64,000 nt of DNA from an uncultured Romboutsia sp. GTDB lineage: Bacteria; Bacillota; Clostridia; Peptostreptococcales; Peptostreptococcaceae. The position numbers and the translations under genes were made by a program. Below, piece after piece: positions 43,255 through 50,735 of this stretch (position 1 is the stretch's first letter; each line of letters begins with the position of its first letter). The stretch lies in contig CALFLM010000102.1 in NCBI GenBank assembly GCA_937880075.1, forward strand, positions 1-64,000, given 5' to 3'. The notes under the pieces are model-generated. The model worked only from the letters and a program-made list of their open reading frames with translations, was not told the DNA's origin and did no database searches.

Positions 43255-45183
43255 ATGGTGAAAGTAAGTTTTACATCACATAATAAAGAGATTTACTGTA
43301 ATAAAGGAGAGAGATTACTAGATGTTGCAAGGGGTGCAGAAATATTTATAGATGCTCCTTGTAATGGAAATATATCTTGTGGTAAGTGTAAGGTAAAGTT
43401 AATTAAAGGTAAAGTTGATACAGAGAAAACTCATCATATAAAAGATGAAGAATGGAGTCAAGGATATATATTAGCGTGTAATACAAAAGTAATGGAAGAT
43501 ATTGAGATAGAAGTACCTTCAAAATTATCATCATCTATGCATGGAATGAAAATAGAAGGTAGTGATAAGAAAAAAGATAAGGAAGTTTTTGATAGAGCAA
43601 AGAAAATAATTGAAGAAAATAATTTCGAGTTTAAGACTAATATTGTAAAAACTTATATAGAGATAGATGAACCAACATTAGATGATAATATAAGTGATAT
43701 TGATAGAATAGAAAGACATTTAAGAAATAATTTGGGATATGATGAGATAGATTTTACCATAGAATTATTAAGAAAAGTTCCTACAGTAATAAGAGAAGAT
43801 AATTTTAAAGTAACTATAACGTATGTTAAAAAGAAAAATAAAATAACTATACTTAATATAGAATCAGGAAATACAGAAAATAAACTTTATGGAATTGCTA
43901 TAGACATAGGAACAACATCAGTAGTTGTATGCTTAGTTGATTTATATACAAAAGAGATTTTAGATAAAGCTTCATCTGGAAATGCTCAGATAAAATATGG
44001 AGCAGACGTTATATATAGAATAGTATACTCAACAAAGAAAAATGGATTAAAAGAACTAAACGAAGCTATAATAGAAGAAACAATAAATCCGTTGTTACAT
44101 TTAATCTATACTAAAAATAATATAAATAAAGATAATGTTGTAAGCCTTGTAGTAGCAGGAAACACTACTATGACAAGTCTGTTTTTAGGAGTATACGCTG
44201 ATTTCTTAAGACAAGAGCCATTTATACCGCCATTTTTAAAATCCCCTAGTTTGATAGGAAAAGATATAGGACTAAATGTTAATGATAGTTCATATGTATT
44301 TTTAGCACCTTCTGTTGCTAGCTATGTAGGAGGTGATATTACGGCTGGAGTATTATCATCAGGTATTTGGTCTAGTGAAGAAAATGTACTATTCATTGAT
44401 TTAGGTACTAATGGAGAGATAGTATTTGGAAATCAAGACTATATGATGAGTTGTGCTTGTTCTGCAGGTCCTGCATTTGAAGGTGGGGGAATAAGTTGTG
44501 GAATTAGGGCTTCAAATGGGGCTATAGAGAAAGTAAGAATAGATAAAGAAACTTTAAAACCAACTCTTACAACAATAGGGGATGAAGATCCTATAGGAAT
44601 ATGTGGTTCGGGTATAATAGATTTAATATGTCAGATGTTACTTACTGGAATAATAGATAGAAGAGGTAAAATACATAGAGATATAGACAACGAAAGAATA
44701 ATATTTAATGAGCATGAAATAGGAGAGTATGTATTAGCATTTAAAGAAGAATACAATTTAGAACAAAATATAACTGTAAATGAAGTTGATATAGACAATT
44801 TTATAAAAGCTAAAGGCGCTATATATTCAGGGGCTTCAGTTTTAATAGAAAGCTTAGGGATGGATTTTAGTGTCATAGACAAAGTATATATAGCTGGTGG
44901 AATTGGAAATAATCTAGATATAGAAAACTCAATATTAATAGGATTACTTCCAGATATAGAAAGAGAGAAGTTTTCATATATAGGAAATAGTTCATTAGTA
45001 GGTTCTTATCTTGCATTAATAAGTAAAGATGCAAAGAAAAAACTTAAGGAAATAGGTAATGAAATGACTTATGTTGAGCTAAGTGTATATCCTACATATA
45101 TGGATGAATTTATATCAGCATGCTTTTTACCGCACACAAACATAGAGCAATTTCCTACGGTTAAATCAAAATTAGGAAAATAA
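43255..45183 (+). CDS. Reductive activator of corrinoid protein (RACo-like, DUF4445)
   Basis: ATP-dependent reactivator that returns oxidised Co(II) corrinoid to Co(I). The 642-residue protein has an N-terminal [2Fe-2S] ferredoxin domain with CNGNISCGKCKVK and a later Cys in LACNT. A middle linker follows, and from about residue 215 an ASKHA-fold ATPase (IAIDIGTTSVVVCLVD, SLVVAGNTTMTSLFLG, LFIDLGTNGEIVFG, VYIAGGIGNNLDIE). ATG 43255 is preferred over GTG 43213, with TGGGGGA 7 nt upstream. The substrate is presumably the AcsC/AcsD corrinoid protein encoded just upstream. Confidence 0.92.
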   Translation: MVKVSFTSHNKEIYCNKGERLLDVARGAEIFIDAPCNGNISCGKCKVKLIKGKVDTEKTHHIKDEEWSQGYILACNTKVMEDIEIEVPSKLSSSMHGMKIEGSDKKKDKEVFDRAKKIIEENNFEFKTNIVKTYIEIDEPTLDDNISDIDRIERHLRNNLGYDEIDFTIELLRKVPTVIREDNFKVTITYVKKKNKITILNIESGNTENKLYGIAIDIGTTSVVVCLVDLYTKEILDKASSGNAQIKYGADVIYRIVYSTKKNGLKELNEAIIEETINPLLHLIYTKNNINKDNVVSLVVAGNTTMTSLFLGVYADFLRQEPFIPPFLKSPSLIGKDIGLNVNDSSYVFLAPSVASYVGGDITAGVLSSGIWSSEENVLFIDLGTNGEIVFGNQDYMMSCACSAGPAFEGGGISCGIRASNGAIEKVRIDKETLKPTLTTIGDEDPIGICGSGIIDLICQMLLTGIIDRRGKIHRDIDNERIIFNEHEIGEYVLAFKEEYNLEQNITVNEVDIDNFIKAKGAIYSGASVLIESLGMDFSVIDKVYIAGGIGNNLDIENSILIGLLPDIEREKFSYIGNSSLVGSYLALISKDAKKKLKEIGNEMTYVELSVYPTYMDEFISACFLPHTNIEQFPTVKSKLGK

Positions 45184-45222
45184 AATATTAAAAATAAGGC
45201 TATTTTAAATGGTTAAATTTGG

Positions 45223-45252
45223 TTGACTTTTTATAAAATAGGGTGCTATACT
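45223..45252 (+). promoter_or_regulatory. Promoter upstream of cooT
   Basis: TTGACT, 18-nt spacer, TATACT. It starts a separate transcript for cooT and the genes after it. Confidence 0.65.
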
Positions 45253-45287
45253 CAAAGTATAAATGAATAATAAAAAATGAAATCATG

Positions 45288-45330
45288 AAGGTTTCTTTAG
45301 TGTATTGAAATACCTGAAGAAACCTTTTTT
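45288..45330 (+). terminator. Terminator or attenuator in the cooT leader
   Basis: Stem AAGGTTTCTT/AAGAAACCTT with an internal GTAT/ATAC mini-stem and a T6 run. It is placed between the promoter at 45223-45252 and the cooT ribosome binding site. It could end read-through from the RACo gene or act as a regulated attenuator for cooT. Confidence 0.75.
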
Positions 45331-45354
45331 AGTACAATCTAAGGGGGAAAAAAT

Positions 45355-45546
45355 ATGTGTGAATCTGCTGCTTATATTTTAAAAGAAGATAAAATGGAGA
45401 GAATAATGGACAACGTTGTTAGCGTAGATCCATTTGAAGGGAAGGTATATTTAACAGATTTATTAGGAGAGCAAAAAATAGTGGATGGAGAAATAAAAGA
45501 AATAAGATTAATGGATCATAAGATAATTATAAAAGAAAACAAATAA
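45355..45546 (+). CDS. cooT: CooT family nickel-binding protein
   Basis: 63-residue protein starting MCESAAYILKEDKMERIMDN and containing VVSVDPFEGKVYLTDLLGEQ. CooT proteins are small dimers that bind Ni through the N-terminal Met-Cys and supply it to CODH maturation; the Cys2 ligand is present. Ribosome binding site AAGGGGGAAAA. It sits between RACo and DUF3842, next to other metal-handling genes. Confidence 0.88.
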   Translation: MCESAAYILKEDKMERIMDNVVSVDPFEGKVYLTDLLGEQKIVDGEIKEIRLMDHKIIIKENK

Positions 45547-45567
45547 AAGATAATAGGGGATAGATAT

Positions 45568-45984
45568 ATGGTAATAGCAGTTATAGATGGTATGGGCGGA
45601 GGAATAGGAGCTCAAATAGTATCTAATCTTAGAGAAGAACTACCTACATATATAGATATATATGCACTTGGAACAAACTCTATTGCAACTAGCGCTATGA
45701 TAAAAGCTCATGCAAATAAAGGTGCAACAGGGGAGAATGCTATCATAACATCAGTGAAGAAAGCTAATATAATCGTGGCACCAGTTTCCATAACTATGCC
45801 AAATTCGATGATGGGAGAAGTAACAAGTAAAGTTAGTGAAGCTGTCGTTGAATCAGAGGCTTTAAAAATACTTTTACCAATTATGCCAGAGTATATAGAG
45901 TTAGTAGGACTTGAGAATAAACCGCTAGCATTACTTATTAAGGATTCAATAAAATTAATAAAAAGTGAATTTAGCATAAAATAA
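45568..45984 (+). CDS. DUF3842 family protein
   Basis: 138-residue protein with an N-terminal nucleotide-binding-like loop VIDGMGGGIGAQIVSNL. After this come IDIYALGTNSIATSAMIKAHA and VAPVSITMPNSMMGEVT, the conserved core of DUF3842. Its fold is probably Rossmann-like; the function is unknown. It lies 21 nt after cooT and 15 nt before the His-rich gene, so a role in metal handling for CODH/ACS is plausible by context only. Confidence 0.82.
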   Translation: MVIAVIDGMGGGIGAQIVSNLREELPTYIDIYALGTNSIATSAMIKAHANKGATGENAIITSVKKANIIVAPVSITMPNSMMGEVTSKVSEAVVESEALKILLPIMPEYIELVGLENKPLALLIKDSIKLIKSEFSIK

Positions 45985-45999
45985 ATGGGGGATAAATAA

Positions 46000-46296
46000 A
46001 TGATATTTGCAAAAGAAAGAGTAAGATATCATCATGAACATGATCATAATCACGACTATACACATGAAAGTAATCATTCTCATGGAGATACTATAGAAAA
46101 TAAAGATGAAAAAACTTTAAAAATTCTTCTAGTTCATTGGGTAAATCACAATGAATCACATGAAGAAGGATTTAGAGAATGGGTAGATAAAGCTAGAAAT
46201 ATGGGAAAAAATGAAACAGCAAATAATATTGAAAAAGCTATTGAGTATTTACAAAAGGTTAATGAAATGCTAATAGAAGCTAAAAAGCACATGTAA
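46000..46296 (+). CDS. Histidine-rich small protein, probable metal (Ni) binder
   Basis: 98-residue protein with eight His in residues about 11-28 (RYHHEHDHNHDYTHESNHSH), followed by a conserved-looking segment LKILLVHWVNHNESHEEGF and a C-terminal helix. The His cluster suggests a metal store or chaperone; nickel is the best guess because cooT precedes it in the same unit. Its ribosome binding site TGGGGGATAA resembles that of acsE. It is followed by a terminator. Confidence 0.75.
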   Translation: MIFAKERVRYHHEHDHNHDYTHESNHSHGDTIENKDEKTLKILLVHWVNHNESHEEGFREWVDKARNMGKNETANNIEKAIEYLQKVNEMLIEAKKHM

Positions 46297-46306
46297 AAGA
46301 ATTTAT

Positions 46307-46342
46307 ACCATGAAGGTAAAATATAATGCCTTCATGGTTTTT
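46307..46342 (+). terminator. Intrinsic terminator after the His-rich gene
   Basis: Stem CCATGAAGG/CCTTCATGG with a T6 run. Confidence 0.9.
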
Positions 46343-46401
46343 TGATATATATATATATGTTCTAATAATAATTCTACATTATAAAATAATTTTATTGTTT
46401 A

Positions 46402-46422
46402 TTGTATTTTTGAATAATACAA
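46402..46422. promoter_or_regulatory. Candidate operator, perfect 7-7-7 inverted repeat
   Basis: TTGTATT, 7-nt spacer, AATACAA, about 80 nt upstream of the class III binding-protein gene. The symmetry and size fit a dimeric repressor site. No regulator is identified. Confidence 0.4.
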
Positions 46423-46504
46423 AATAATAACTTTACCTAATGAAGTATTTTAATTAAAACATAGATATTTTATACATGATATTTTATAAGGGGAGAATAT
46501 ATAA

Positions 46505-47530
46505 ATGATAAAAAGTTATAGTTTAAAGAGATTTTTAATAATATTATCAATATCAGGATTAGCCATAAGTTCAGTTGGGTGTTCATCAAGTAATGACAGT
46601 AAAGATGAAGTAACAGAAGCAAAGGTAGAAGAAAGTAATTTTAAACCAGTAGAATTTACATATTCAGACGGTGCTAAAGAATATGATGTAAAAGTTGAAA
46701 AACCAAGAGAAAAGGCAGTTACATTATCTCAGTTTATGACAGAAATGCTATTAGCCCTTGACTTAGGAGATAAAATGGTGGGAACTGCTCTTTTAGACAA
46801 TCCTATACTTCCTGAATTTGAAGAAGTATACAATAAAATACCAGAGCTTGAAATAGGTGAAGGGCACTCTATATCTAAAGAAGCTTTTATAGCAACTGGA
46901 GCTGATTTTGTCAGTGGATGGGATATGTCTATATCAGATCAAACAACAGGTAGCCCGGATGAACTTATATCAAAGGATATAACACCTTTCTTAGCAAAAT
47001 CATATTCTCCAGATGCTACAGTTGAAACTGTATACGAAGATTTTGAATTGTTAGGAAAATTATTTGGTGTAGAAGATAAAGCAAGTGAAGTAATAAATAA
47101 AATGAAAAGTGATATAAAAAAAGTAAATGATAAACTTGGCGAAGTAAAAGAAGAAGATAAGGTAAGAGTGATGGTATATGATTCTGGTGAAGATAAAGCC
47201 ATGGCAGTTGGTTCAGGTTTAGCAAACAACTTAATAGAGCTTGCAGGAGGGCAAAATATATTTGGCGAAGAAAGTCAACCATATATAAATGCTACATGGG
47301 AAAGTGTAGTATCTAAAAATCCAGAAGTTATAGTTGTAACAGACTACTTAGCAGGATCTCCAGTTGAAGAAAAGATTGAATTTTTAAAAAGTCATCCAGT
47401 GCTAAAGGATGTTGATGCAATAAAAAATAATAGAGTATATGTTGTAGGATTAGCTGATTTATCTCCAGGTGTTAGAAATCCTATGGTTATAGAGAAAATG
47501 TACGGATATTTCTACGGAGAAAACAAATAG
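46505..47530 (+). CDS. ABC transporter substrate-binding lipoprotein, BtuF/FecB class (system 1)
   Basis: Surface-anchored binding protein of 341 residues for a metal chelate, siderophore or corrinoid. It has a signal peptide with lipobox SVGC (Cys about 26), then a class III (helical-backbone) fold: KAVTLSQFMTEMLLALDLGDKMVG, ATGADFVSGW, RVMVYDSGEDKAMAVGSG, NPEVIVVTDYL and NNRVYVVGLADLSPGVRN. Its proximity to cooT and the His-rich protein, and the His-rich tail on the partner ATPase, favour nickel or cobalt chelate. Substrate cannot be fixed from sequence. First gene of a three-gene overlapping operon. Confidence 0.88.
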   Translation: MIKSYSLKRFLIILSISGLAISSVGCSSSNDSKDEVTEAKVEESNFKPVEFTYSDGAKEYDVKVEKPREKAVTLSQFMTEMLLALDLGDKMVGTALLDNPILPEFEEVYNKIPELEIGEGHSISKEAFIATGADFVSGWDMSISDQTTGSPDELISKDITPFLAKSYSPDATVETVYEDFELLGKLFGVEDKASEVINKMKSDIKKVNDKLGEVKEEDKVRVMVYDSGEDKAMAVGSGLANNLIELAGGQNIFGEESQPYINATWESVVSKNPEVIVVTDYLAGSPVEEKIEFLKSHPVLKDVDAIKNNRVYVVGLADLSPGVRNPMVIEKMYGYFYGENK

Positions 47531-48612
47531 TGGATATAAATTTACAAGAAACGAGAACTATTTCACATAAGAGAGGTTTCTCGTTTTGGACTATATTTTT
47601 AACTGTAGTATTAATAGCAACTATAATAGGTGCAATAGCTATAGGTAGTACATATATAGAACCTGGAGTAGTTTATAAAGTACTAATAAATAAACTTTCA
47701 AATCAAAATATATTTGATTCAACTTGGAACATGATGTTTGATAATATAATATGGGAAATTAGGCTACCAAGAGTATTAATAGGTGCAATATGTGGTGCAG
47801 GTCTTGCTCTTTGTGGAGTTCTTATGCAATGTGTTACTAAAAATCCAATAGCAGAACCATATATACTTGGAATATCATCTGGAGCATCTTGTGGTGCAGT
47901 GGCTATTATTGTTCTTGGAGGTGTGTCATCTCTTGGAATAACAAGTATCACAGGTGGAGCATTTATTGGATCAATTGTATCTGGTATTTTAGTTTTTGCA
48001 ATAGGTACACAAATGGGAAGAACAACATCTACTACAAGATTAGTTTTATCTGGTATGGCAATATCGACTATATTTAGTGGATTAACAAATCTGCTTATAT
48101 ATTTTGCTAAAAATTCAAATCAAGCAAAAAATGCATTGTTTTGGACAATAGGAAGCTTAGGTGGAGCTAAGTGGGATGTTTTATTGATTCCATTTATAGC
48201 TTTAGTTATTGTTATTATAGTATCTTTTATAATGTCTAAGTCATTAGATATTATTCTTTTAGGAGATGATAGTGCAGTAATACTTGGTATAAATGTTAAA
48301 TTAGTTAAATCAGTTATATTGATTTTATCAACATTACTTACCTCAACATTAGTTGCTATAACTGGAGCTATAGGGTTTATAGGTCTTGTTGTTCCTCATG
48401 TATGTAGAACTATAGCAGGAAGTGATCACAAGAAGTTAATAATACTTTCATCATTAGTAGGATCAATATTTTTAATATTATCAGATATTGTTGCTAGAGT
48501 GATTTTACCTCCAATAGAAATACCTATAGGAATAATAACATCATTAGTTGGTGGACCGTTCTTCTTATATTTAATTTCTAAGAAAAATTATTCGTTTGGA
48601 GGAAATGACTAG
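47530..48612 (+). CDS. ABC transporter permease, FecCD/BtuC family (system 1)
   Basis: 360-residue integral membrane protein with about ten helices. FecCD landmarks include IRLPRVLIGAICGAGLALCGVLMQ, NPIAEPYILGISSGASCGAV, LVLSGMAIST, FWTIGSLGGAKWD, GAIGFIGLVVPHVCR and EIPIGIITSLVGGPFFLYLI. The start is GTG at 47530, overlapping the stop of the binding-protein gene (TAGTG), so translation is coupled. It forms the channel with the next-gene ATPase. Confidence 0.93.
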   Translation: MDINLQETRTISHKRGFSFWTIFLTVVLIATIIGAIAIGSTYIEPGVVYKVLINKLSNQNIFDSTWNMMFDNIIWEIRLPRVLIGAICGAGLALCGVLMQCVTKNPIAEPYILGISSGASCGAVAIIVLGGVSSLGITSITGGAFIGSIVSGILVFAIGTQMGRTTSTTRLVLSGMAISTIFSGLTNLLIYFAKNSNQAKNALFWTIGSLGGAKWDVLLIPFIALVIVIIVSFIMSKSLDIILLGDDSAVILGINVKLVKSVILILSTLLTSTLVAITGAIGFIGLVVPHVCRTIAGSDHKKLIILSSLVGSIFLILSDIVARVILPPIEIPIGIITSLVGGPFFLYLISKKNYSFGGND

Positions 48613-49478
48613 TGATTAAAGTTAAGGTTGAGAATTTAAAGTTTAGTATAGATAAAAAAGAAATATTAAAAGATATATCTTTTGAAGTTCCTAAAGGGAG
48701 TTTTGTAGGAATTATAGGTCCAAATGGTTGTGGTAAGTCTACTTTATTAAAAAATATATACAGATTATATAGACCATCTAGTGGAAGTATAACTTTAGAT
48801 AATAAAGACTTAGCTAAAATGAAAGATAAGGATTGTGCAAAAGAAATAGCAGTACTTGCTCAAGAAAGTAATTCACAATTTGATTTTACTGTAGAGCAAA
48901 TAGTAAAAATGGGACGTTATCCATATAAATCTATATTTGAAGATTATTCTAAGAGTGATCTTCAAATGGTTAAAGATATGTTAGAAAAAGTAGGACTAAA
49001 TAACTATGGTGATAGAAGTTTTTCTAATTTATCAGGAGGAGAGAAACAAAGAACTTTGATTGCAAGGGCATTAGTTCAAAATACGGATTTCTTAATACTA
49101 GATGAACCTACAAATCATCTAGATATAGGTTATCAAATACAGCTAATGGACATTATTAAAAGTCTTAATATAACAACACTATCAGCTATACATGATATGA
49201 ATATAGCATCTATGTACTGTGATTATTTGATGGTTATGAAAGACGGACAAATAAAAGATTTTGGAAAAGTTGAAGATATAATAACTTCTGAAATGTTAAA
49301 AGAAATATTTGGTGTAAATGCATATGTGGGTGTAAATCCTGTAAATAATAAATTGCAAGTTTCATTTATGCATAGTCATGAGCATATAAATGGTGTAGGT
49401 CATGACCATATACATGAAGATGGATTTACTGGGGAACATACGCATTACCATCATCACCGTAATAAACACTCATATTAA
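48612..49478 (+). CDS. ABC transporter ATPase with His-rich C-terminal tail (system 1)
   Basis: 288-residue BtuD/FecE-type ATPase: Walker A GPNGCGKST (about 37-45), NLSGGEKQRTLIARAL signature, Walker B FLILDEPTNHLD and the H-loop SAIHDMN. Unusually, the last 36 residues (about 253-288) contain 12 His (HSHEHINGVGHDHIHEDG, then EHTHYHHHRNKH). This suggests direct metal sensing or storage at the transporter. The start is GTG at 48612, overlapping the permease stop. Followed by a strong terminator. Confidence 0.93.
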   Translation: MIKVKVENLKFSIDKKEILKDISFEVPKGSFVGIIGPNGCGKSTLLKNIYRLYRPSSGSITLDNKDLAKMKDKDCAKEIAVLAQESNSQFDFTVEQIVKMGRYPYKSIFEDYSKSDLQMVKDMLEKVGLNNYGDRSFSNLSGGEKQRTLIARALVQNTDFLILDEPTNHLDIGYQIQLMDIIKSLNITTLSAIHDMNIASMYCDYLMVMKDGQIKDFGKVEDIITSEMLKEIFGVNAYVGVNPVNNKLQVSFMHSHEHINGVGHDHIHEDGFTGEHTHYHHHRNKHSY

Positions 49479-49506
49479 GATTAGCTGATTAGCTAATCTT
49501 TTTTTT
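49477..49506 (+). terminator. Intrinsic terminator after ABC system 1
   Basis: Stem AAGATTAGCT/AGCTAATCTT with a GATT loop and T8 run; it includes the last bases of the stop region. Confidence 0.9.
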
Positions 49507-49609
49507 GCTATAAATTACAATTAAATGACACAAAAAAGGCATAATTACAGGTAGCAATAGGAGAGGGATTATAGGATATTATTTAGTGGTATAAAAATAA
49601 AATAACTTA

Positions 49610-49638
49610 TTGATATTATAAATAATATAGTATACTAT
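49610..49638 (+). promoter_or_regulatory. Promoter of the cobalamin riboswitch transcript
   Basis: TTGATA, 17-nt spacer, TACTAT, about 20 nt before the aptamer. Confidence 0.55.
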
Positions 49639-49654
49639 TGTAGTATGACAAACT

Positions 49655-49850
49655 AAAGAAATATTATAGGTGCTCACAAAGTGAGTTAAAAGGGAAAAAG
49701 GTTAAAATCCTTTGCAGCACCCGCTACTGTAAGGTGGACGAACGTTTCAGACCACTGTGAATATTCATGGGAAGGGAGACTAGTAGGATGAAGCCAAGCC
49801 AGGATATCTGCCTATGGTATATAGAAATTCTTCGGGATGGGGAAGGTTCT
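49655..49850 (+). promoter_or_regulatory. Cobalamin (adenosylcobalamin-type) riboswitch
   Basis: Hallmarks in order: ATAGGTGC (about 49666), GGGAAAAAGGTTAAAATCC, the core GCAGCACCCGCTACTGTAA (about 49715-49733), and the B12 box AAGCCAAGCCAGGATATCTGCC (49790-49811, read in two pieces). A later GGGATGGGGAAGG arm follows. Downstream terminators (49896-49922 and 49969-50004) give a transcription-termination read-out. When B12 is bound, expression of the two-component and BtuFCD-like genes downstream should fall. Confidence 0.93.
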
Positions 49851-49895
49851 TATTTATAGTATATAGTAAAGTTGTACTATTATATATGTGTATGT

Positions 49896-49922
49896 AAGCT
49901 CATCATATCCTGATGGGCTTTT
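49896..49922 (+). terminator. Riboswitch expression-platform terminator
   Basis: Stem AAGCTCATCA/TGATGGGCTT with a 5-nt loop and T-run, about 45 nt after the cobalamin aptamer. Confidence 0.8.
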
Positions 49923-49968
49923 AATTATACTCTTAAGCAATTTTTTTTAATAAATAAAACTTATCCTT

Positions 49969-50004
49969 AAAAATGCTTTAATTGCCATACTAAAGCATTT
50001 TTTT
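49969..50004 (+). terminator. Second terminator before the response-regulator gene
   Basis: Stem AAAAATGCTTTA/TAAAGCATTTTT with a 10-nt loop and T7 run. It is in series with the riboswitch terminator, which may tighten repression or indicate that the operon has a further promoter. Confidence 0.8.
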
Positions 50005-50045
50005 ACTTTTAGTTTTAATTAAATGGCATAGGAGGTACTAAATTA

Positions 50046-50735
50046 ATGAAGAAAAATCTAATTTTAATATGTGATGACCAAGAATCAGTACATGAAACGA
50101 TAGGTGAATATTTAAAATTAGAGGGTATGGAGTATGTATCTGCTTTTGATGGATTAGATGCCTTAAAAAAAGTTGATACTATGGATATAGATTTAATATT
50201 ATTAGATTTAATGATGCCTAAGATGTTTGGAACAGATGTATGTAAGGAGATTAGAAAAAAAAGTAACGTTCCTATTATTATGCTTACAGCTAAAGGGGAA
50301 ATAGCAGATAAGATAATAGGCCTTGAAATGGGAGCAGATGATTATATAAGTAAGCCATTTTCGCCAAAAGAAGTAGTTGTACGCGTGAAAACAATACTAA
50401 GACGTATACATTCATTTAATGTAGATAAACCTAAAAATATTTTGAATTATGATAATCTTAGAATAAACCTAGATAACCATGAGGTACATATAAATAATGA
50501 AATGTTAAATATTACGCCTAAAGAAATAAAGATACTTTATATACTTGCATTAAATAAAGGAACTACTCTATCAAGGGACTACATATTATCTAAAGTGTGG
50601 GGGTATGATTATTTTGGTGATACTAGGGTAGTTGACACACAGATTAAAAGACTTAGGAAAAAAATTGATATAGATAATTTAAATTGGGAGATTAAGTCAG
50701 TATATGGTGTTGGATATAAATTTGAGGTGTCCTAA
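50046..50735 (+). CDS. OmpR/PhoB-type response regulator
   Basis: 229-residue transcription factor. The receiver domain (about 1-118) has acidic pair D10/D11, phospho-acceptor D54 in LILLDLMMPK, and Lys in SKPFSPKEVV. The winged-helix output domain (about 130-228) includes LNITPKEIKIL, WGYDYFGDTRVVDTQIKRLRKKI and VYGVGYKFEVS. It has an AGGAGG site and overlaps the kinase gene by one base (TAATG). It is first in an operon with a BtuFCD-like transporter, downstream of a cobalamin riboswitch, so it may respond to the same nutrient or to metal/corrinoid status. Confidence 0.93.
   Translation: MKKNLILICDDQESVHETIGEYLKLEGMEYVSAFDGLDALKKVDTMDIDLILLDLMMPKMFGTDVCKEIRKKSNVPIIMLTAKGEIADKIIGLEMGADDYISKPFSPKEVVVRVKTILRRIHSFNVDKPKNILNYDNLRINLDNHEVHINNEMLNITPKEIKILYILALNKGTTLSRDYILSKVWGYDYFGDTRVVDTQIKRLRKKIDIDNLNWEIKSVYGVGYKFEVS

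Noticed and set aside
46343..46504. A second cobalamin riboswitch before the first ABC operon
   Set aside because: The 160-nt region lacks the B12 box, the GCAGCACCCGCTACTG-type core and any long pairing; only a short palindrome is present.
47016..47282. Minus-strand Leu-rich ORF inside the binding-protein gene
   Set aside because: Low-complexity shadow of the real plus-strand lipoprotein gene, without ribosome binding site.
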